Shown here piece by piece: positions 8,718 to 19,427 of a stretch of 64,000 nt of DNA. Source of the stretch: Curtobacterium pusillum (GTDB lineage Bacteria > Actinomycetota > Actinomycetes > Actinomycetales > Microbacteriaceae); NCBI RefSeq assembly GCF_013359865.1, contig NZ_JABMCE010000079.1, forward strand, positions 45,736 to 109,735. Direction: 5' to 3'. Each line of letters begins with the position of its first letter. Position 1 is the first letter of the stretch. The position numbers and the translations under genes are program-made. Under the pieces are notes generated by a model. That model did no database searches, was not told the origin of the DNA, and saw only the letters and a program-made list of their open reading frames with translations.

Positions 8718-9359
8718 TCAGGCCGGGACCGCCACCGCGACCTTGGCCGCACGGAGGACGCGCTCACCGAGCTTGTAGCCCGGCTCGACGACGTCCGCCA
8801 CGGTCTGGCCGGTGGCGCCCGGGGTGGGGAGCTGCACGATGGCTTCGTGGATGTTCGGGTCGAAGGACTCGCCCTTCTCGCCGATCTGCACGAGCTTGAA
8901 CCGGTCGAACCCGCCGCGGATCTTCTGGGCGATGAGCTGCATGGGGCCCTCGGCGAGGTCACCGTGGGCCTCGGCCCGGGTGAGGTCGTCGAGCGCCGGC
9001 AGGAGTGCACGCACCACCTCGGCAATGGCGACCTCGCGGTTGGCCTCACGGTCGCGCTCGACGCGCTTCCGGAAGTTCACCAGCTCGGCCTGTGCACGGA
9101 GCATGTCCGCCCGCATCTCGGCCACGAGGTCGCGGTCGGCGTCGGACAGCTTGTCCTCCGCCATCCCGCGCGCGGCGTCCGCCAGCAGTGCCTCGTCCTC
9201 AGGGGAGAGGTCGCCGGCCCCGCCGGCGGGGCCGTCCGTCGGGACTTCGACGTCCGGCCCCTCGGCCTCGATGAGGTCCTCGGGCTGCTGTGCGTTGGTG
9301 GCGTCGCCCTCGACCTGGGGTTCGTCCTCGTTCGGCACGTTGTCCTTGGGATCCGTCAT
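8718..9359 (-). CDS. grpE: GrpE nucleotide-exchange factor for DnaK
   Basis: A 213-residue protein. The first 75 residues are acidic and low complexity (EDEPQVEGD, QQPEDLIEAEG). A long coiled coil follows (LSDADRDLVAEMRADMLRAQ; FRKRVERDREANREVA), then the C-terminal beta domain (GQTVADVVEPGYKLGERVLR, AKVAVA), the family signature. GrpE dimers release ADP from DnaK and so reset the chaperone cycle. The ATG lies 2 bp after the dnaK stop, within one operon under HspR control. Confidence 0.95.
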   Translation of the reverse strand: MTDPKDNVPNEDEPQVEGDATNAQQPEDLIEAEGPDVEVPTDGPAGGAGDLSPEDEALLADAARGMAEDKLSDADRDLVAEMRADMLRAQAELVNFRKRVERDREANREVAIAEVVRALLPALDDLTRAEAHGDLAEGPMQLIAQKIRGGFDRFKLVQIGEKGESFDPNIHEAIVQLPTPGATGQTVADVVEPGYKLGERVLRAAKVAVAVPA

Positions 9360-9361
9360 CG

Positions 9362-11376
<2,015 letters not shown>

Positions 11377-11396
11377 CCGATTCGTATTGCATCGGG

Positions 11397-11425
11397 TTGT
11401 ATTTCAGTGTTGTGTTTGATATTTT
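11397..11425 (+). promoter_or_regulatory. Promoter of the 922-residue surface protein
   Basis: TTGTAT (11397-11402), a 17-base spacer and TATTTT (11420-11425) in an AT-rich island. The untranslated leader to the ATG at 11533 is about 100 bases. It starts next to the upstream HAIR-like site, so heat-shock repressor binding might touch both directions. Confidence 0.5.
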
Positions 11426-11532
11426 GGTAAGGCAGCGGGGTCTCCCGCGATGACACTGACCGCGAGCCGCGGGCGACCCGATCGTCCCGAACGCACGCAC
11501 GCGGCCCGACCCCTTGAAAGGGATCACTACGC

Positions 11533-14301
11533 ATGTCCAACAAGAAGAAGCGTCTCGCGAAGGGCCTGGGCGCGAGCGTCCTCGCCGCCGCGACCATCGC
11601 CTCCGGCCTTTCTTTCGGTGCCTCCGCCGCCTCCGCCGCACCCCAGGCGAAAGCCGGCTACACGCCCTTCTATGGCTCAGCACCCACCATCTCCTCCCAG
11701 GGCACGGGTTTGTTCCCGGATCGTCCCTTCGGGGTCAAGTTCTGGGTTAGCAACTACCCGTCGAACCCAGAAGCCCAGGGCACCTTCATGGTGGCTGTAC
11801 CTGCCCCTAGCCTAGAGGAAGCGCGCCAGAGCACCCTGAGCTTTAGCTCTTTGGGGTCGGAATGGTCTCGGTGGCACGTCAACAACGTCGACGGGTGCTT
11901 GTTTGCTACAGGTGATGGGCAGTCTGCGGGCTCGCAAAAGTTTGGGGTTCTTTACCATTACAAGAAGTGCGATAACAACAACGCTGAAAGCCCTCGCCAG
12001 TTCAGGATTAACGAAGCCGGGGAGATCGAGAACCGCGCGTACCCGAAGCTGCGGTTCACGCACATCCAAGAGAAGGACGGTATCAACTACCTCGCCAACT
12101 CGACGGGCGTGCAGGCCGACCTTGGGGGCGAGTTCGCGCGGAACAAGCTGACGGCGCAGGGTGCGTTCGATGCGGACGTGACGAAGAAGGGGATGATCTC
12201 GGGTATTGCCGAGAAGGGTGCCACGGTCGTCATCAAGAACGGCATGAACGAGGCCGGGCGCGTCACGGCCGATGCCACGACGGGCGCGTACTCGATCGAG
12301 GTCGCTGCGCCGGACGCCGCTGGCACCGTGAACTACACTGTGTCGCAGATCGTCAACGGCACCGAATCCGGTGACGTCAAGGTCGCGATGAACTACGGTT
12401 CCGCGGTCAAGGTCACCTCCCCCGCCGACCAGTCATCGGCGCAGCCGGGTCAGACCACGATCTCGGGCACCGGTGAGAACGGCGGCAAGGTCGAGGTCAA
12501 GGTCAACGGGCAGGCGCTGCCCGAGCAGACCGTCGCCTCGGGCAAGTGGTCCGTGAGCGCCGAGCTCCGTCGCGGCGAGAACACCATCACCGCCAAGCAG
12601 CTGTCGAAGGGTGCGAACACCACCACCTCGACGGTCACCGTGAACCCGGGCCAGAGCTCCCTCGACCCGGCGACGGTCACCACGGACGAGTACGTCCCGG
12701 GTGAGCGGACCACGTTCGAGGGCACCGCGACGGCGGGTTCGACGCTCCGCATCCAGGACACCAACGGCACCGATCTGCTCGGCCGGGACGTGCAGACCAA
12801 CGCCCAGGGCAAGTGGTCGTTCGAGTACGCTCCTGCAGCAGACTCGACGAAGTTCACCTTCAAGACGGTCCAGAGCCTGGCCGGTGACACCCGCACCGAC
12901 GGTCCGTTCACCGTCGACGCGAAGCCGGACGCTTTCTCGCCGGTCACCGTCACGCGTCCGGAGACGGTCACGCCCGGTGTCGAGAACGTCTTCACCGGCA
13001 CCGCCACGCCGAACGCCACCTACCGGGTCCTCAACGCCTCGGGCACCCAGATCGTCCCCGGCACCTTCACGATCGACGCCAACGGCAACTGGACCTTCAA
13101 CCGTGTGGTGTCCACCGGCGCCTCGAAGCTCGACTTCATCATCGAGCAGACGCTGAACGGCGAGACCCGCAAGTCGCAGCTGTTCAGCATTAAGGCGAAC
13201 GCCGGCTACGCGCCGATCACGAACGCCACGCAGAGCGTCCGCCCCGGCGTGCAGAACACGTTCACGGGCACCGGTCCCGCCGGTGCGAGCTACCGGGTCC
13301 TGAACTCGGCGGGTAACCAGATCGTCGATGGCAGCTTCAAGATCGACGGGAACGGCAACTGGACCTTCGATCGCCTGGTGTCCGCCAACGCGACCGACTT
13401 CAGGTTCCGCCTCGAAGTGACCACCACGGACGGCGCGAAGTTCGTCTCGAAGGTCTTCACCGTTCAGGCCGAGATGCTCGAGCCGGTGACCGTGAGCACC
13501 ACCGAGGTGTTCCCCGGCATCGAGAACACCTTCAGCGGTACTGGCCACAAGGGCGCCACGTACACGGTGCTCAACGCGTCCGGCACCGTCCTCGACCCGA
13601 GCATCATCAGCGACTTCCGCGTCGACTCCCAGGGCAACTGGACGTTCAAGCGAGTCGTGTCGAACGGGGCCACGGAGTTCAGGTTCAAGATCAAGCAGAC
13701 GCTCAACGGTCAGAGCCGCACGAGCGAACTGTTCACGATCAACGCCGCGACGTTCCGCCCGGTCACGGTCGAGAACGACGGCCTGAACGTCGGCATCTGG
13801 AACACGATCTCCGGGACCGCGACCCCCGGCTCGACGATCCGTGTGCTCACGGGCGCTGGAGCCGAGCTCCCGAAGATCAAGGACCTGACGATCGACGCCA
13901 AGGGCAAGTGGTCGTTCAAGCGCATCGCCTCGGCCAACGCGAACGATGTACTCGCGTTCAAGATCGAACAGAGCAAGGACGGGAAGACCAGCGTCAGCAA
14001 CATGATCAACCTCGCGGCGGCCGAGTACGCGGACGTCACGATCGACAACGCCACTGTCATCCCGGGCAAGCCCAACACCTTCACCGGGAAGGCCACCCCC
14101 GGCGCGGCGTTCGAGGTGTTCACCCCGAGCAACGTCGGCGACAACGCGCTCGCCGCGGGCACCGTGAACGCTGACGGCACGTTCTCCTTCGACCGCACCG
14201 TCGGTACGGGCGCCACCCAGTACGCGTTCAAGGTCGTCCTCACCAAGGACGGCGAGCAGAGCGTCAGCAAGGTGTTCACCATCCCGGCCAGCACCAAGTA
14301 A
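11533..14301 (+). CDS. Large secreted Ig-like repeat surface protein
   Basis: A 922-residue exported protein. The signal peptide is KKKRLAKGLGASVLAAATIA ending ASAAP. Residues 40 to 190 form an unrecognised N-terminal domain (aromatic; Cys in DGCLFATG and YKKCDNNN). Next are two Ig modules (SGIAEKGATVVIKNG; SGTGENGGKVEVKVNG) and seven copies of an 80 to 95 residue repeat with PG..NTFxGTxxPGATYxVLN, GNWTFxRxVS and LFxI marks. The last ends in FTIPASTK at the stop, with no sortase motif or anchor. Codon use in about 11,740-12,010 is clearly poorer in G/C at third positions (TTT, CTA, GTT, CTT, GAT) than in the repeats, pointing to a separately acquired N-terminal domain. AAGGG ribosome site. 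Probable adhesin or matrix protein. Confidence 0.78.
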   Translation: MSNKKKRLAKGLGASVLAAATIASGLSFGASAASAAPQAKAGYTPFYGSAPTISSQGTGLFPDRPFGVKFWVSNYPSNPEAQGTFMVAVPAPSLEEARQSTLSFSSLGSEWSRWHVNNVDGCLFATGDGQSAGSQKFGVLYHYKKCDNNNAESPRQFRINEAGEIENRAYPKLRFTHIQEKDGINYLANSTGVQADLGGEFARNKLTAQGAFDADVTKKGMISGIAEKGATVVIKNGMNEAGRVTADATTGAYSIEVAAPDAAGTVNYTVSQIVNGTESGDVKVAMNYGSAVKVTSPADQSSAQPGQTTISGTGENGGKVEVKVNGQALPEQTVASGKWSVSAELRRGENTITAKQLSKGANTTTSTVTVNPGQSSLDPATVTTDEYVPGERTTFEGTATAGSTLRIQDTNGTDLLGRDVQTNAQGKWSFEYAPAADSTKFTFKTVQSLAGDTRTDGPFTVDAKPDAFSPVTVTRPETVTPGVENVFTGTATPNATYRVLNASGTQIVPGTFTIDANGNWTFNRVVSTGASKLDFIIEQTLNGETRKSQLFSIKANAGYAPITNATQSVRPGVQNTFTGTGPAGASYRVLNSAGNQIVDGSFKIDGNGNWTFDRLVSANATDFRFRLEVTTTDGAKFVSKVFTVQAEMLEPVTVSTTEVFPGIENTFSGTGHKGATYTVLNASGTVLDPSIISDFRVDSQGNWTFKRVVSNGATEFRFKIKQTLNGQSRTSELFTINAATFRPVTVENDGLNVGIWNTISGTATPGSTIRVLTGAGAELPKIKDLTIDAKGKWSFKRIASANANDVLAFKIEQSKDGKTSVSNMINLAAAEYADVTIDNATVIPGKPNTFTGKATPGAAFEVFTPSNVGDNALAAGTVNADGTFSFDRTVGTGATQYAFKVVLTKDGEQSVSKVFTIPASTK

Positions 14302-14317
14302 CACCGGCACCACGGCG

Positions 14318-14355
14318 ACGGCGCCCCTGGAGCATCACCGCTCCAGGGGCGCCGT
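14318..14355 (+). terminator. Strong hairpin between surface protein and lipoprotein genes
   Basis: ACGGCGCCCCTGGAG (14318-14332) pairs perfectly over 15 bases with 14341-14355 across an 8-base loop. No T-tract follows, so termination may be partial. Confidence 0.65.
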
Positions 14356-14400
14356 CCCACATCCGCACGATCCGCTCGCCCCGAACCAAGGACCCCTACG

Positions 14401-14823
14401 ATGACCTCCATCCTGACCCGCAGCATCGCCGCGACCGGCCTCGCCGTCATCGCCGCCTTCTGCGTCACGGCGTGCTCGCAGTCCGACGCCGACACCGCTC
14501 CCGAGCCGTCCCCCACCGCGACCGTCGCGCAGACGCAGTACAACGAGTGCATCGACGGCTCACTGCAGATCTTCGACGACAGCGACAACGCCAAGCCGGC
14601 CACGTTCGGCGACTGCGACGGCGCGAGCATCATCTCCTCCGAGCGCACCATCACGCTCGGGACCGTCCCGACGCTCACCGTCGAGGGCCAGAAGAACACG
14701 ATCACCGTTGCGGGCGTGAAGACCCTCGCGGTCCTGGGCGACGGCAACACGATCACGTACCAGGGCGACGCCCCGAAGGTCGACGACCAGGGCGAGGGCA
14801 ACACGATCCAGCCCGTCGGCTGA
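14401..14823 (+). CDS. DUF3060-like lipoprotein
   Basis: A 140-residue protein with a lipoprotein signal (GLAVIAAFCVTAC; lipobox VTAC, lipidation Cys at residue 25). A Ser/Thr/Pro linker is followed by a domain with repeating NTITV/NTITYQG/NTIQPV turns (TVEGQKNTITVAGVKTLAVL, GDGNTITYQGDAPKV), matching the DUF3060 pattern of short beta-helix-like repeats. Anchored to the outer face of the cytoplasmic membrane; function unknown. It lies between two strong hairpins, directly before the exopolysaccharide locus, and is perhaps cotranscribed with the surface protein by read-through. Confidence 0.7.
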   Translation: MTSILTRSIAATGLAVIAAFCVTACSQSDADTAPEPSPTATVAQTQYNECIDGSLQIFDDSDNAKPATFGDCDGASIISSERTITLGTVPTLTVEGQKNTITVAGVKTLAVLGDGNTITYQGDAPKVDDQGEGNTIQPVG

Positions 14824-14832
14824 CGACTATCC

Positions 14833-14866
14833 AGAGACCCCCGAGTGCCACCGCTCGGGGGTCTCT
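14833..14866 (+). terminator. Hairpin terminator after the lipoprotein gene
   Basis: AGAGACCCCCGAG (14833-14845) pairs perfectly over 13 bases with 14854-14866 across an 8-base loop. Confidence 0.7.
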
Positions 14867-14878
14867 GCACATCTACCG

Positions 14879-14917
14879 CATGTCGGTATTGTCATGCGAC
14901 ATGTTATGTATTACAGT
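14879..14917 (+). promoter_or_regulatory. Promoter and inverted repeat of the exopolysaccharide operon
   Basis: TTGTCA (14889-14894), a 17-base spacer and TACAGT (14912-14917). CATGTCG (14879-14885) and CGACATG (14897-14903) form an inverted repeat with an 11-base gap that covers the -35, a likely operator. ACATGTTATG lies in the spacer. Confidence 0.5.
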
Positions 14918-14947
14918 GGGAGAGCAAGCCCGAAACGGAGGACTCCC

Positions 14948-16333
14948 ATGAACGTCATGACGATCACCCACGCCCTGCTCCGCGGGTGGTGGATCCTCGC
15001 GGCGTGCACGGCGCTCGGCGGTACCGCAGCCGCGCTTGTCACCTCGACCACCGCCCCGACCTACCGCGCCACGACCTCGTACTACGTGTCGGTCGCGGGT
15101 CAGGACACCGCGAGCGCCGTCGACATCGCCCAGGGCTCCGCTGCCGCGCAGCAGAAGATCAAGTCGTACACGGAGCTCGCCTCGGCCCCCCGGGTCCTCC
15201 AGACGGTCATCACGGACCTCGACCTCGACGTCACCCCCGCCGAACTCGCGCGCCAGGTCACCGCCACCGTCCGAACCGGCACGGTCATCATCTCCATCGC
15301 CGTCACCGAGTCCGACGCGGCCAAGTCCGCGAAGATCGCCGAGTCCGTCGGCACCACGCTCGCCGCGGTCGTCTCGCAGATCGAACCGGCGTCGGTCGAC
15401 GGCGCGCCCTCGGTCAAGCTCGAGGAAGTCACCCCCGCCGTCACCCCGCAGACACCGATCGGGCCGAAGACGATCATGAACATCGTGCTCGGCATCGGCG
15501 GCGGTGCTGCTGTGGGAACCGCTCTCGCCCTCCTGCGCGCCGCGCTCGACACCCGGATCCGAACCACCACCGACGTCGCGGACCTCGGGATCGCCCTGGT
15601 CGGGGACATCGCCTTCGACGCTGAGGCTGATCGCCGGCCCCTCATCGTCCGCGACGAGGCGAACAGCCCGCGTACAGAAGCCTTCCGCAGCCTGCGCACG
15701 AACATCCAGTTCCTCCGCACCGGCGGGCCGCGTTCGATAGCGGTGACGAGCGCCCGTCCCTCGGAGGGCAAGACGACGACCACGGCGAACCTCGCGATCG
15801 CGCTGAGCCAGAGCGGCATGCGCACCATCGTGATCGATGCGGACCTGCGCCGACCCAACCTGGCGAAGACGATGGGCATCGAGGGTGCCGTCGGTCTGAC
15901 CGACCTGCTCGTCGGACGCGCCGAGTTGGACGATGTCCTCCAGCCGTGGGGCACCGACTCCCTCACGATCCTCCCCGCCGGCACGATTCCCCCGAACCCG
16001 AGCGAACTCATCGGCTCCGAGGCCATGGAACACGTCCTCGAAGAGCTCACGGCACGTTTCGACGTCGTCCTCATCGACACGCCTCCGTTGCTCGCGGTCA
16101 CCGACGCCACCCTGATCAGCACGCTCGTCTCGACGACCCTGCTGGTCAGCGCGGCGAACCAGACGAAGCGCTCCGAGCTCCGACTCGCCGTCGACGCACT
16201 GGAACGTGTCGGTCAGCACGCGGACGGCCTCGTCCTCACGAAGACGAAGCACAAGATCTCCGGCTACGGCTACTACCGCTCCGAGTACACGAACTCTCCG
16301 ACCGGCACGGCCGGCACGGCCGACGCCCCCTGA
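14948..16333 (+). CDS. Polysaccharide chain-length regulator fused to BY-type tyrosine kinase (Wzz-Wzc type)
   Basis: A 461-residue membrane protein. ATG at 14948 follows CGGAGG; the longer frame starts inside the promoter. A first membrane segment is near residues 10 to 30 (GGTAAALVTSTTAP). The Wzz extracellular domain follows, and a second membrane segment is near 180 to 200 (IVLGIGGGAAVGTALALLRA). The C-terminal cytoplasmic kinase has Walker A (PSEGKTTTTANLA), Walker A' (VIDADLRRP) and Walker B (VVLIDTPP). A tyrosine cluster closes the chain (YGYYRSEY), the usual autophosphorylation tail. Such proteins control polymer length and export of exopolysaccharide with Wzy. First gene of a five-gene operon. 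No partner phosphatase is seen in the window. Confidence 0.92.
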   Translation: MNVMTITHALLRGWWILAACTALGGTAAALVTSTTAPTYRATTSYYVSVAGQDTASAVDIAQGSAAAQQKIKSYTELASAPRVLQTVITDLDLDVTPAELARQVTATVRTGTVIISIAVTESDAAKSAKIAESVGTTLAAVVSQIEPASVDGAPSVKLEEVTPAVTPQTPIGPKTIMNIVLGIGGGAAVGTALALLRAALDTRIRTTTDVADLGIALVGDIAFDAEADRRPLIVRDEANSPRTEAFRSLRTNIQFLRTGGPRSIAVTSARPSEGKTTTTANLAIALSQSGMRTIVIDADLRRPNLAKTMGIEGAVGLTDLLVGRAELDDVLQPWGTDSLTILPAGTIPPNPSELIGSEAMEHVLEELTARFDVVLIDTPPLLAVTDATLISTLVSTTLLVSAANQTKRSELRLAVDALERVGQHADGLVLTKTKHKISGYGYYRSEYTNSPTGTAGTADAP

Positions 16334-16364
16334 CGGAACCGATCACGAGAACAGGAGTCACCCG

Positions 16365-17006
16365 ATGCAGACCACCATCCCGCGGAGCACACTCCGCACC
16401 AAGCGCGTCCTCGACGTCGTCGGTGCCGCACTCGGCCTCGTGCTCACCGCACCGCTCCTGCTGGTCATCGCGCTACTTGTCGCAGTCGGTCTCGGGCGCC
16501 CGGTCATCTTTCGGCAGGAGCGCCCCGGGCTGCACGGCGAGGTCTTCACCATCCTGAAGTTCCGCACCATGCGCGAGGTCGACGAGGCCAAGGGGCAGGT
16601 GACGGACGCGCAGCGCCTCACCCGATTCGGGAAGTTCCTGCGCTCGACGAGCATCGACGAACTCCCCAGCCTGTGGAACATCCTCCGCGGCGACATGAGC
16701 ATCGTGGGCCCGCGTCCGAGTCTCGTTCGCTACCTCGAGCTCTACACCCCTGAGGAGTCCCGCCGGCACGATGTGCGACCGGGCCTCACCGGGCTCGCAC
16801 AGGTCCGCGGACGCAATGCGCTGCCCTGGCCGGAGCGTCTCCGCTCGGACGTCGAGTACGTCGACTCCCTCTCGATCGGGCTCGACCTCCGCATCCTCCT
16901 CCGCACGGTCGTGGTCGTCCTCAGTCGAGAGGGGATCAACGCCCCGGGACACGTCAGCTCGGACGTATTCACCGGCACCGAAGCGATGAGTGGGAGCCAC
17001 GCATGA
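16365..17006 (+). CDS. Initiating sugar-phosphate (polyprenyl-phosphate) transferase
   Basis: A 213-residue monotopic phosphoglycosyltransferase. ATG at 16365 is preceded by ACAGGAG; an upstream in-frame extension is low-complexity and rejected. One N-terminal membrane helix (VLDVVGAALGLVLTAPLLLV) is followed by the catalytic block: PVIFRQERPGLHGEVFTILK, FRTM, then FLRSTSIDELPSLWNIL, GDMSIVGPRPSL and RPGLTGLAQVRGRN. The DE pair in SIDELP is the catalytic dyad of this family. It transfers a sugar 1-phosphate to undecaprenyl phosphate, starting each repeat unit. The short form without extra membrane helices is the PglC/WecA-independent type. Its stop overlaps the next start (ATGA). Confidence 0.93.
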   Translation: MQTTIPRSTLRTKRVLDVVGAALGLVLTAPLLLVIALLVAVGLGRPVIFRQERPGLHGEVFTILKFRTMREVDEAKGQVTDAQRLTRFGKFLRSTSIDELPSLWNILRGDMSIVGPRPSLVRYLELYTPEESRRHDVRPGLTGLAQVRGRNALPWPERLRSDVEYVDSLSIGLDLRILLRTVVVVLSREGINAPGHVSSDVFTGTEAMSGSHA

Positions 17007-18268
17007 AGACCGTGTGGATCGTGAACCACTACGCCCACCACCGTGCACGCGACGGGCGTGCGACGCGCCACGAGTACCTGGCCGAAGCCCTGGTGGCGAA
17101 CGGCTGGCGCACCATCGTGATCGCAGCGGGCACCGACCACCCGACGGGCCGCTCGCACCTGAACGGCCGCAAGCTAACGGAGCAGTGGAACGGCGAGGGC
17201 TACGGCTTCCTGTGGCTCCGCGGGGTCGACTACCGCGGTGCGGGGATGGGCCGGGCAGTTCGCCGCATCGCTGACATCCTCCTGTTCACGATCCTCCTGC
17301 TGCTCCCCGGCACGGTTCGGCGGCTTCCCCGCCCGGACGTGATCATCGGCGGTTCGTTCCACCCACTCGCCGCTTGGGGGGCTTCCGTCCTCGCGAGACG
17401 GCTCGGCGTCCCGTTCGTGTTCGAGCCGCGGGACCTCTGGCCGGAGTCGGCCGTGGGCCTTGCCGGCCTGACCGAGCGTCATCCGGCGATCCGCGTCCTC
17501 CGTGTCCTCGAGCGCACCATCGTGGCGCGGGCGGCGCACATCGTCTCCCCGCTCGACGGCGTCGGCCGCTACTACGCGGACCGCGGGTACACCGGGGACT
17601 TCACGTGGGTGCCGAACGGCGTCGCGGTCGACCAGCTCGCCGAGGACCAGGCGGAGCCCGATGTGACGGTGTCCGACAACGAGGGATTCACCATCACCTA
17701 CATCGGCTCCATGGGCCCGGCGAACGCCCTCGAATCCGTCATCGACGCCTTCGAGGTGGCGACCTCTCGAGCCGCAGAACGCTGCCTCGGTCCGCTCTCG
17801 CTCCGTATGGTCGGGGACGGTTCGGACGTGACGGCGCTTCGTGAACGCGCGTCGCGCCTCCAGTCCGCCGCTTCGATCACGTGGGACGGCCGCGTCTCGC
17901 AGGCTCAGGCACGCATGATCGGCCGTCAGGCCGGTTGCCTCGTCGTGAACATGCACGACCTGCCGCTGTACCGACACGGGGTCTCGATGAACAAGCAGTA
18001 CGAGTACATGCTGCTGGCCCGTCCGTTGCTCGTCGGCGCTCCGGTCGCTCTCGAGCCCGTCGTGGCTTCCCGGAGCGGCGTGCACGTCGGCGCCGATGAC
18101 GTGGACGCCCTCGCCGAGGGGATGCTCGCCCTCGCGGCGATGCCCGCTGCGGAACGCGACGCCATGGGCGCCCGCGGGCGCGCGCACGTCCTCCGACACC
18201 ACGATTACCGCAACCTGGCGGCCGTCCTCGCCGACGCACTCGACTCCACGCTCTCCGCCGTCCGCTGA
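17003..18268 (+). CDS. Glycosyltransferase family 4 (WbuB/WcaI-like)
   Basis: A 421-residue GT-B fold transferase. The N-terminus WIVNHYAHHRARDGRATRHE and a membrane-associated hydrophobic loop (ILLFTILLLLPGTV) are typical of WbuB-type GT4 enzymes. FVFEPRDLWPESAVGL is a family hallmark. The C-terminal donor domain contains ITYIGSMGPANALESVIDAF, and the donor-contacting region is MNKQYEYMLLARPLLVG. It adds a sugar, often an N-acetylated amino sugar, to the lipid-linked unit in the cytoplasm. Start overlaps the previous stop by 4 bp. The donor sugar cannot be read from sequence. Confidence 0.88.
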   Translation: MKTVWIVNHYAHHRARDGRATRHEYLAEALVANGWRTIVIAAGTDHPTGRSHLNGRKLTEQWNGEGYGFLWLRGVDYRGAGMGRAVRRIADILLFTILLLLPGTVRRLPRPDVIIGGSFHPLAAWGASVLARRLGVPFVFEPRDLWPESAVGLAGLTERHPAIRVLRVLERTIVARAAHIVSPLDGVGRYYADRGYTGDFTWVPNGVAVDQLAEDQAEPDVTVSDNEGFTITYIGSMGPANALESVIDAFEVATSRAAERCLGPLSLRMVGDGSDVTALRERASRLQSAASITWDGRVSQAQARMIGRQAGCLVVNMHDLPLYRHGVSMNKQYEYMLLARPLLVGAPVALEPVVASRSGVHVGADDVDALAEGMLALAAMPAAERDAMGARGRAHVLRHHDYRNLAAVLADALDSTLSAVR

Positions 18269-18296
18269 GACCGCGCCCACCCGAAGGGAACCGACC

Positions 18297-19427
18297 ATGC
18301 AGCTCGACATCGTCCACGTCTCGTCAGCCCACCCCTGGGTCGACAACCGCGTGCACCTGCGCGAGGCCGCTGCCGCGGCTGCTGCCGGGTACCGCGTCCG
18401 TCTCATCGCCGTCGAGAGCGAGCTGACCGCCCCGGCCACGGGCGTGGACGTCGTGCTGATCCCTCGGCGCCGGCGCGTGCGACGCATGGTGCTGTCCACC
18501 GCGCAGGCACTCCTGCTCGCACTCCGATCGCGGGCGCGGGTCGTGCACCTCCACGACCCGGAGCTGATCTGGACCATCCCGGTCCTGCGTCTCGCCGGGC
18601 GGACCGTGGTCTACGACGCACACGAGGACCTCCCTGACCAGGTCTGGGGCAAGGACTACCTGTCACACCGGCAGCGCGCCGTCTTCGCCGCACTGTCGCA
18701 CGTGCTGCTCCGCATCGCTGGGACGGCGAACCGCGTCGTCGCCGCGACCGCGTGGACCGGCCGCAGGTTCCCGGCCGCGCGTACCCTCGCGATCCACAAC
18801 TTCCCCCTCGCGCGTCCGGAAGACGCATCACAGCGCGACCTGGAGGCACGCCCCGCCGTGGTCGCGCACGTCGGCCTCTTGAGCAAGGACCGTGGCATCG
18901 ACGTCATCAGCGCGGTCGGCGACGAGGCTGCGTTCCCCGACGACTGGCGGATCGAGATGGTCGGGTCGATCGACAGCGCGACCTCGACGGATCGGCTGCG
19001 TACAGCGGAGGCGAACGGCCGCGTGCGACACCGCGGCGTCGTCGGTCCGATGGAGGCGCGTGATCTGCTCCTCGACGCACGGATCGGTGTCGTGCCGTTC
19101 CGCCGCACCCCCGTCACCGACCAGATCTTCCCGACCAAGCTGTTCGAGTACCTCGCCGCGGGGCTCGCCGTCATCGCCACCGACGTTCCGCTCTGGCGCC
19201 GTCTGCTCGAGGGCGTCGAGTGTGTCACCTTCGTCCCTGCCGACGATCCCGCGGCGATCGCTGCGGCGGTCCGACGATACGCTGACGACCCAGAGCTGCT
19301 GCGCGTGCACGGGGCCGAAGCGCGCCGAGCCGCAGAGCGGTTCACCTGGGCGCCGGAAGCAGCGCGTCTCGTCGCGATGTACGACGAGCTGCTGCCGGGC
19401 GTGCGTCACGAGGACGGTGCACGGTGA
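18297..19427 (+). CDS. Glycosyltransferase (GT4-like), paralogue of 22691-23872
   Basis: A 376-residue GT-B enzyme; ATG at 18297 follows GAAGGGAA. It begins DIVHVSSAHPWVDNRVHLRE. Acceptor-domain marks are VVHLHDPELIW and VVYDAHEDLPDQV. The donor domain has VGLLSKDRGIDVI and the conserved PTKLFEYLAAGLAVIATDVP, with the E of the family E-x7-E-like motif. The whole protein aligns with the product of 22691-23872, so the cluster carries two copies of one transferase type, probably using different donors or acceptors. The segment RDLEARPAVV is encoded by a sequence resembling one arm of the dispersed palindromic repeat. GTGA overlap with the next gene. Confidence 0.85.
   Translation: MQLDIVHVSSAHPWVDNRVHLREAAAAAAAGYRVRLIAVESELTAPATGVDVVLIPRRRRVRRMVLSTAQALLLALRSRARVVHLHDPELIWTIPVLRLAGRTVVYDAHEDLPDQVWGKDYLSHRQRAVFAALSHVLLRIAGTANRVVAATAWTGRRFPAARTLAIHNFPLARPEDASQRDLEARPAVVAHVGLLSKDRGIDVISAVGDEAAFPDDWRIEMVGSIDSATSTDRLRTAEANGRVRHRGVVGPMEARDLLLDARIGVVPFRRTPVTDQIFPTKLFEYLAAGLAVIATDVPLWRRLLEGVECVTFVPADDPAAIAAAVRRYADDPELLRVHGAEARRAAERFTWAPEAARLVAMYDELLPGVRHEDGAR

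Noticed and set aside
12433..14313. 626-codon frame antisense to the large Ig-repeat gene
   Set aside because: Its composition (Arg, Gly, Val, Asp) and periodicity simply mirror the repeats on the other strand; no start signal.
14318..14866. Riboswitch or small RNA between the surface protein and exopolysaccharide operon
   Set aside because: The two structures are simple perfect hairpins placed after stop codons; terminators explain them.
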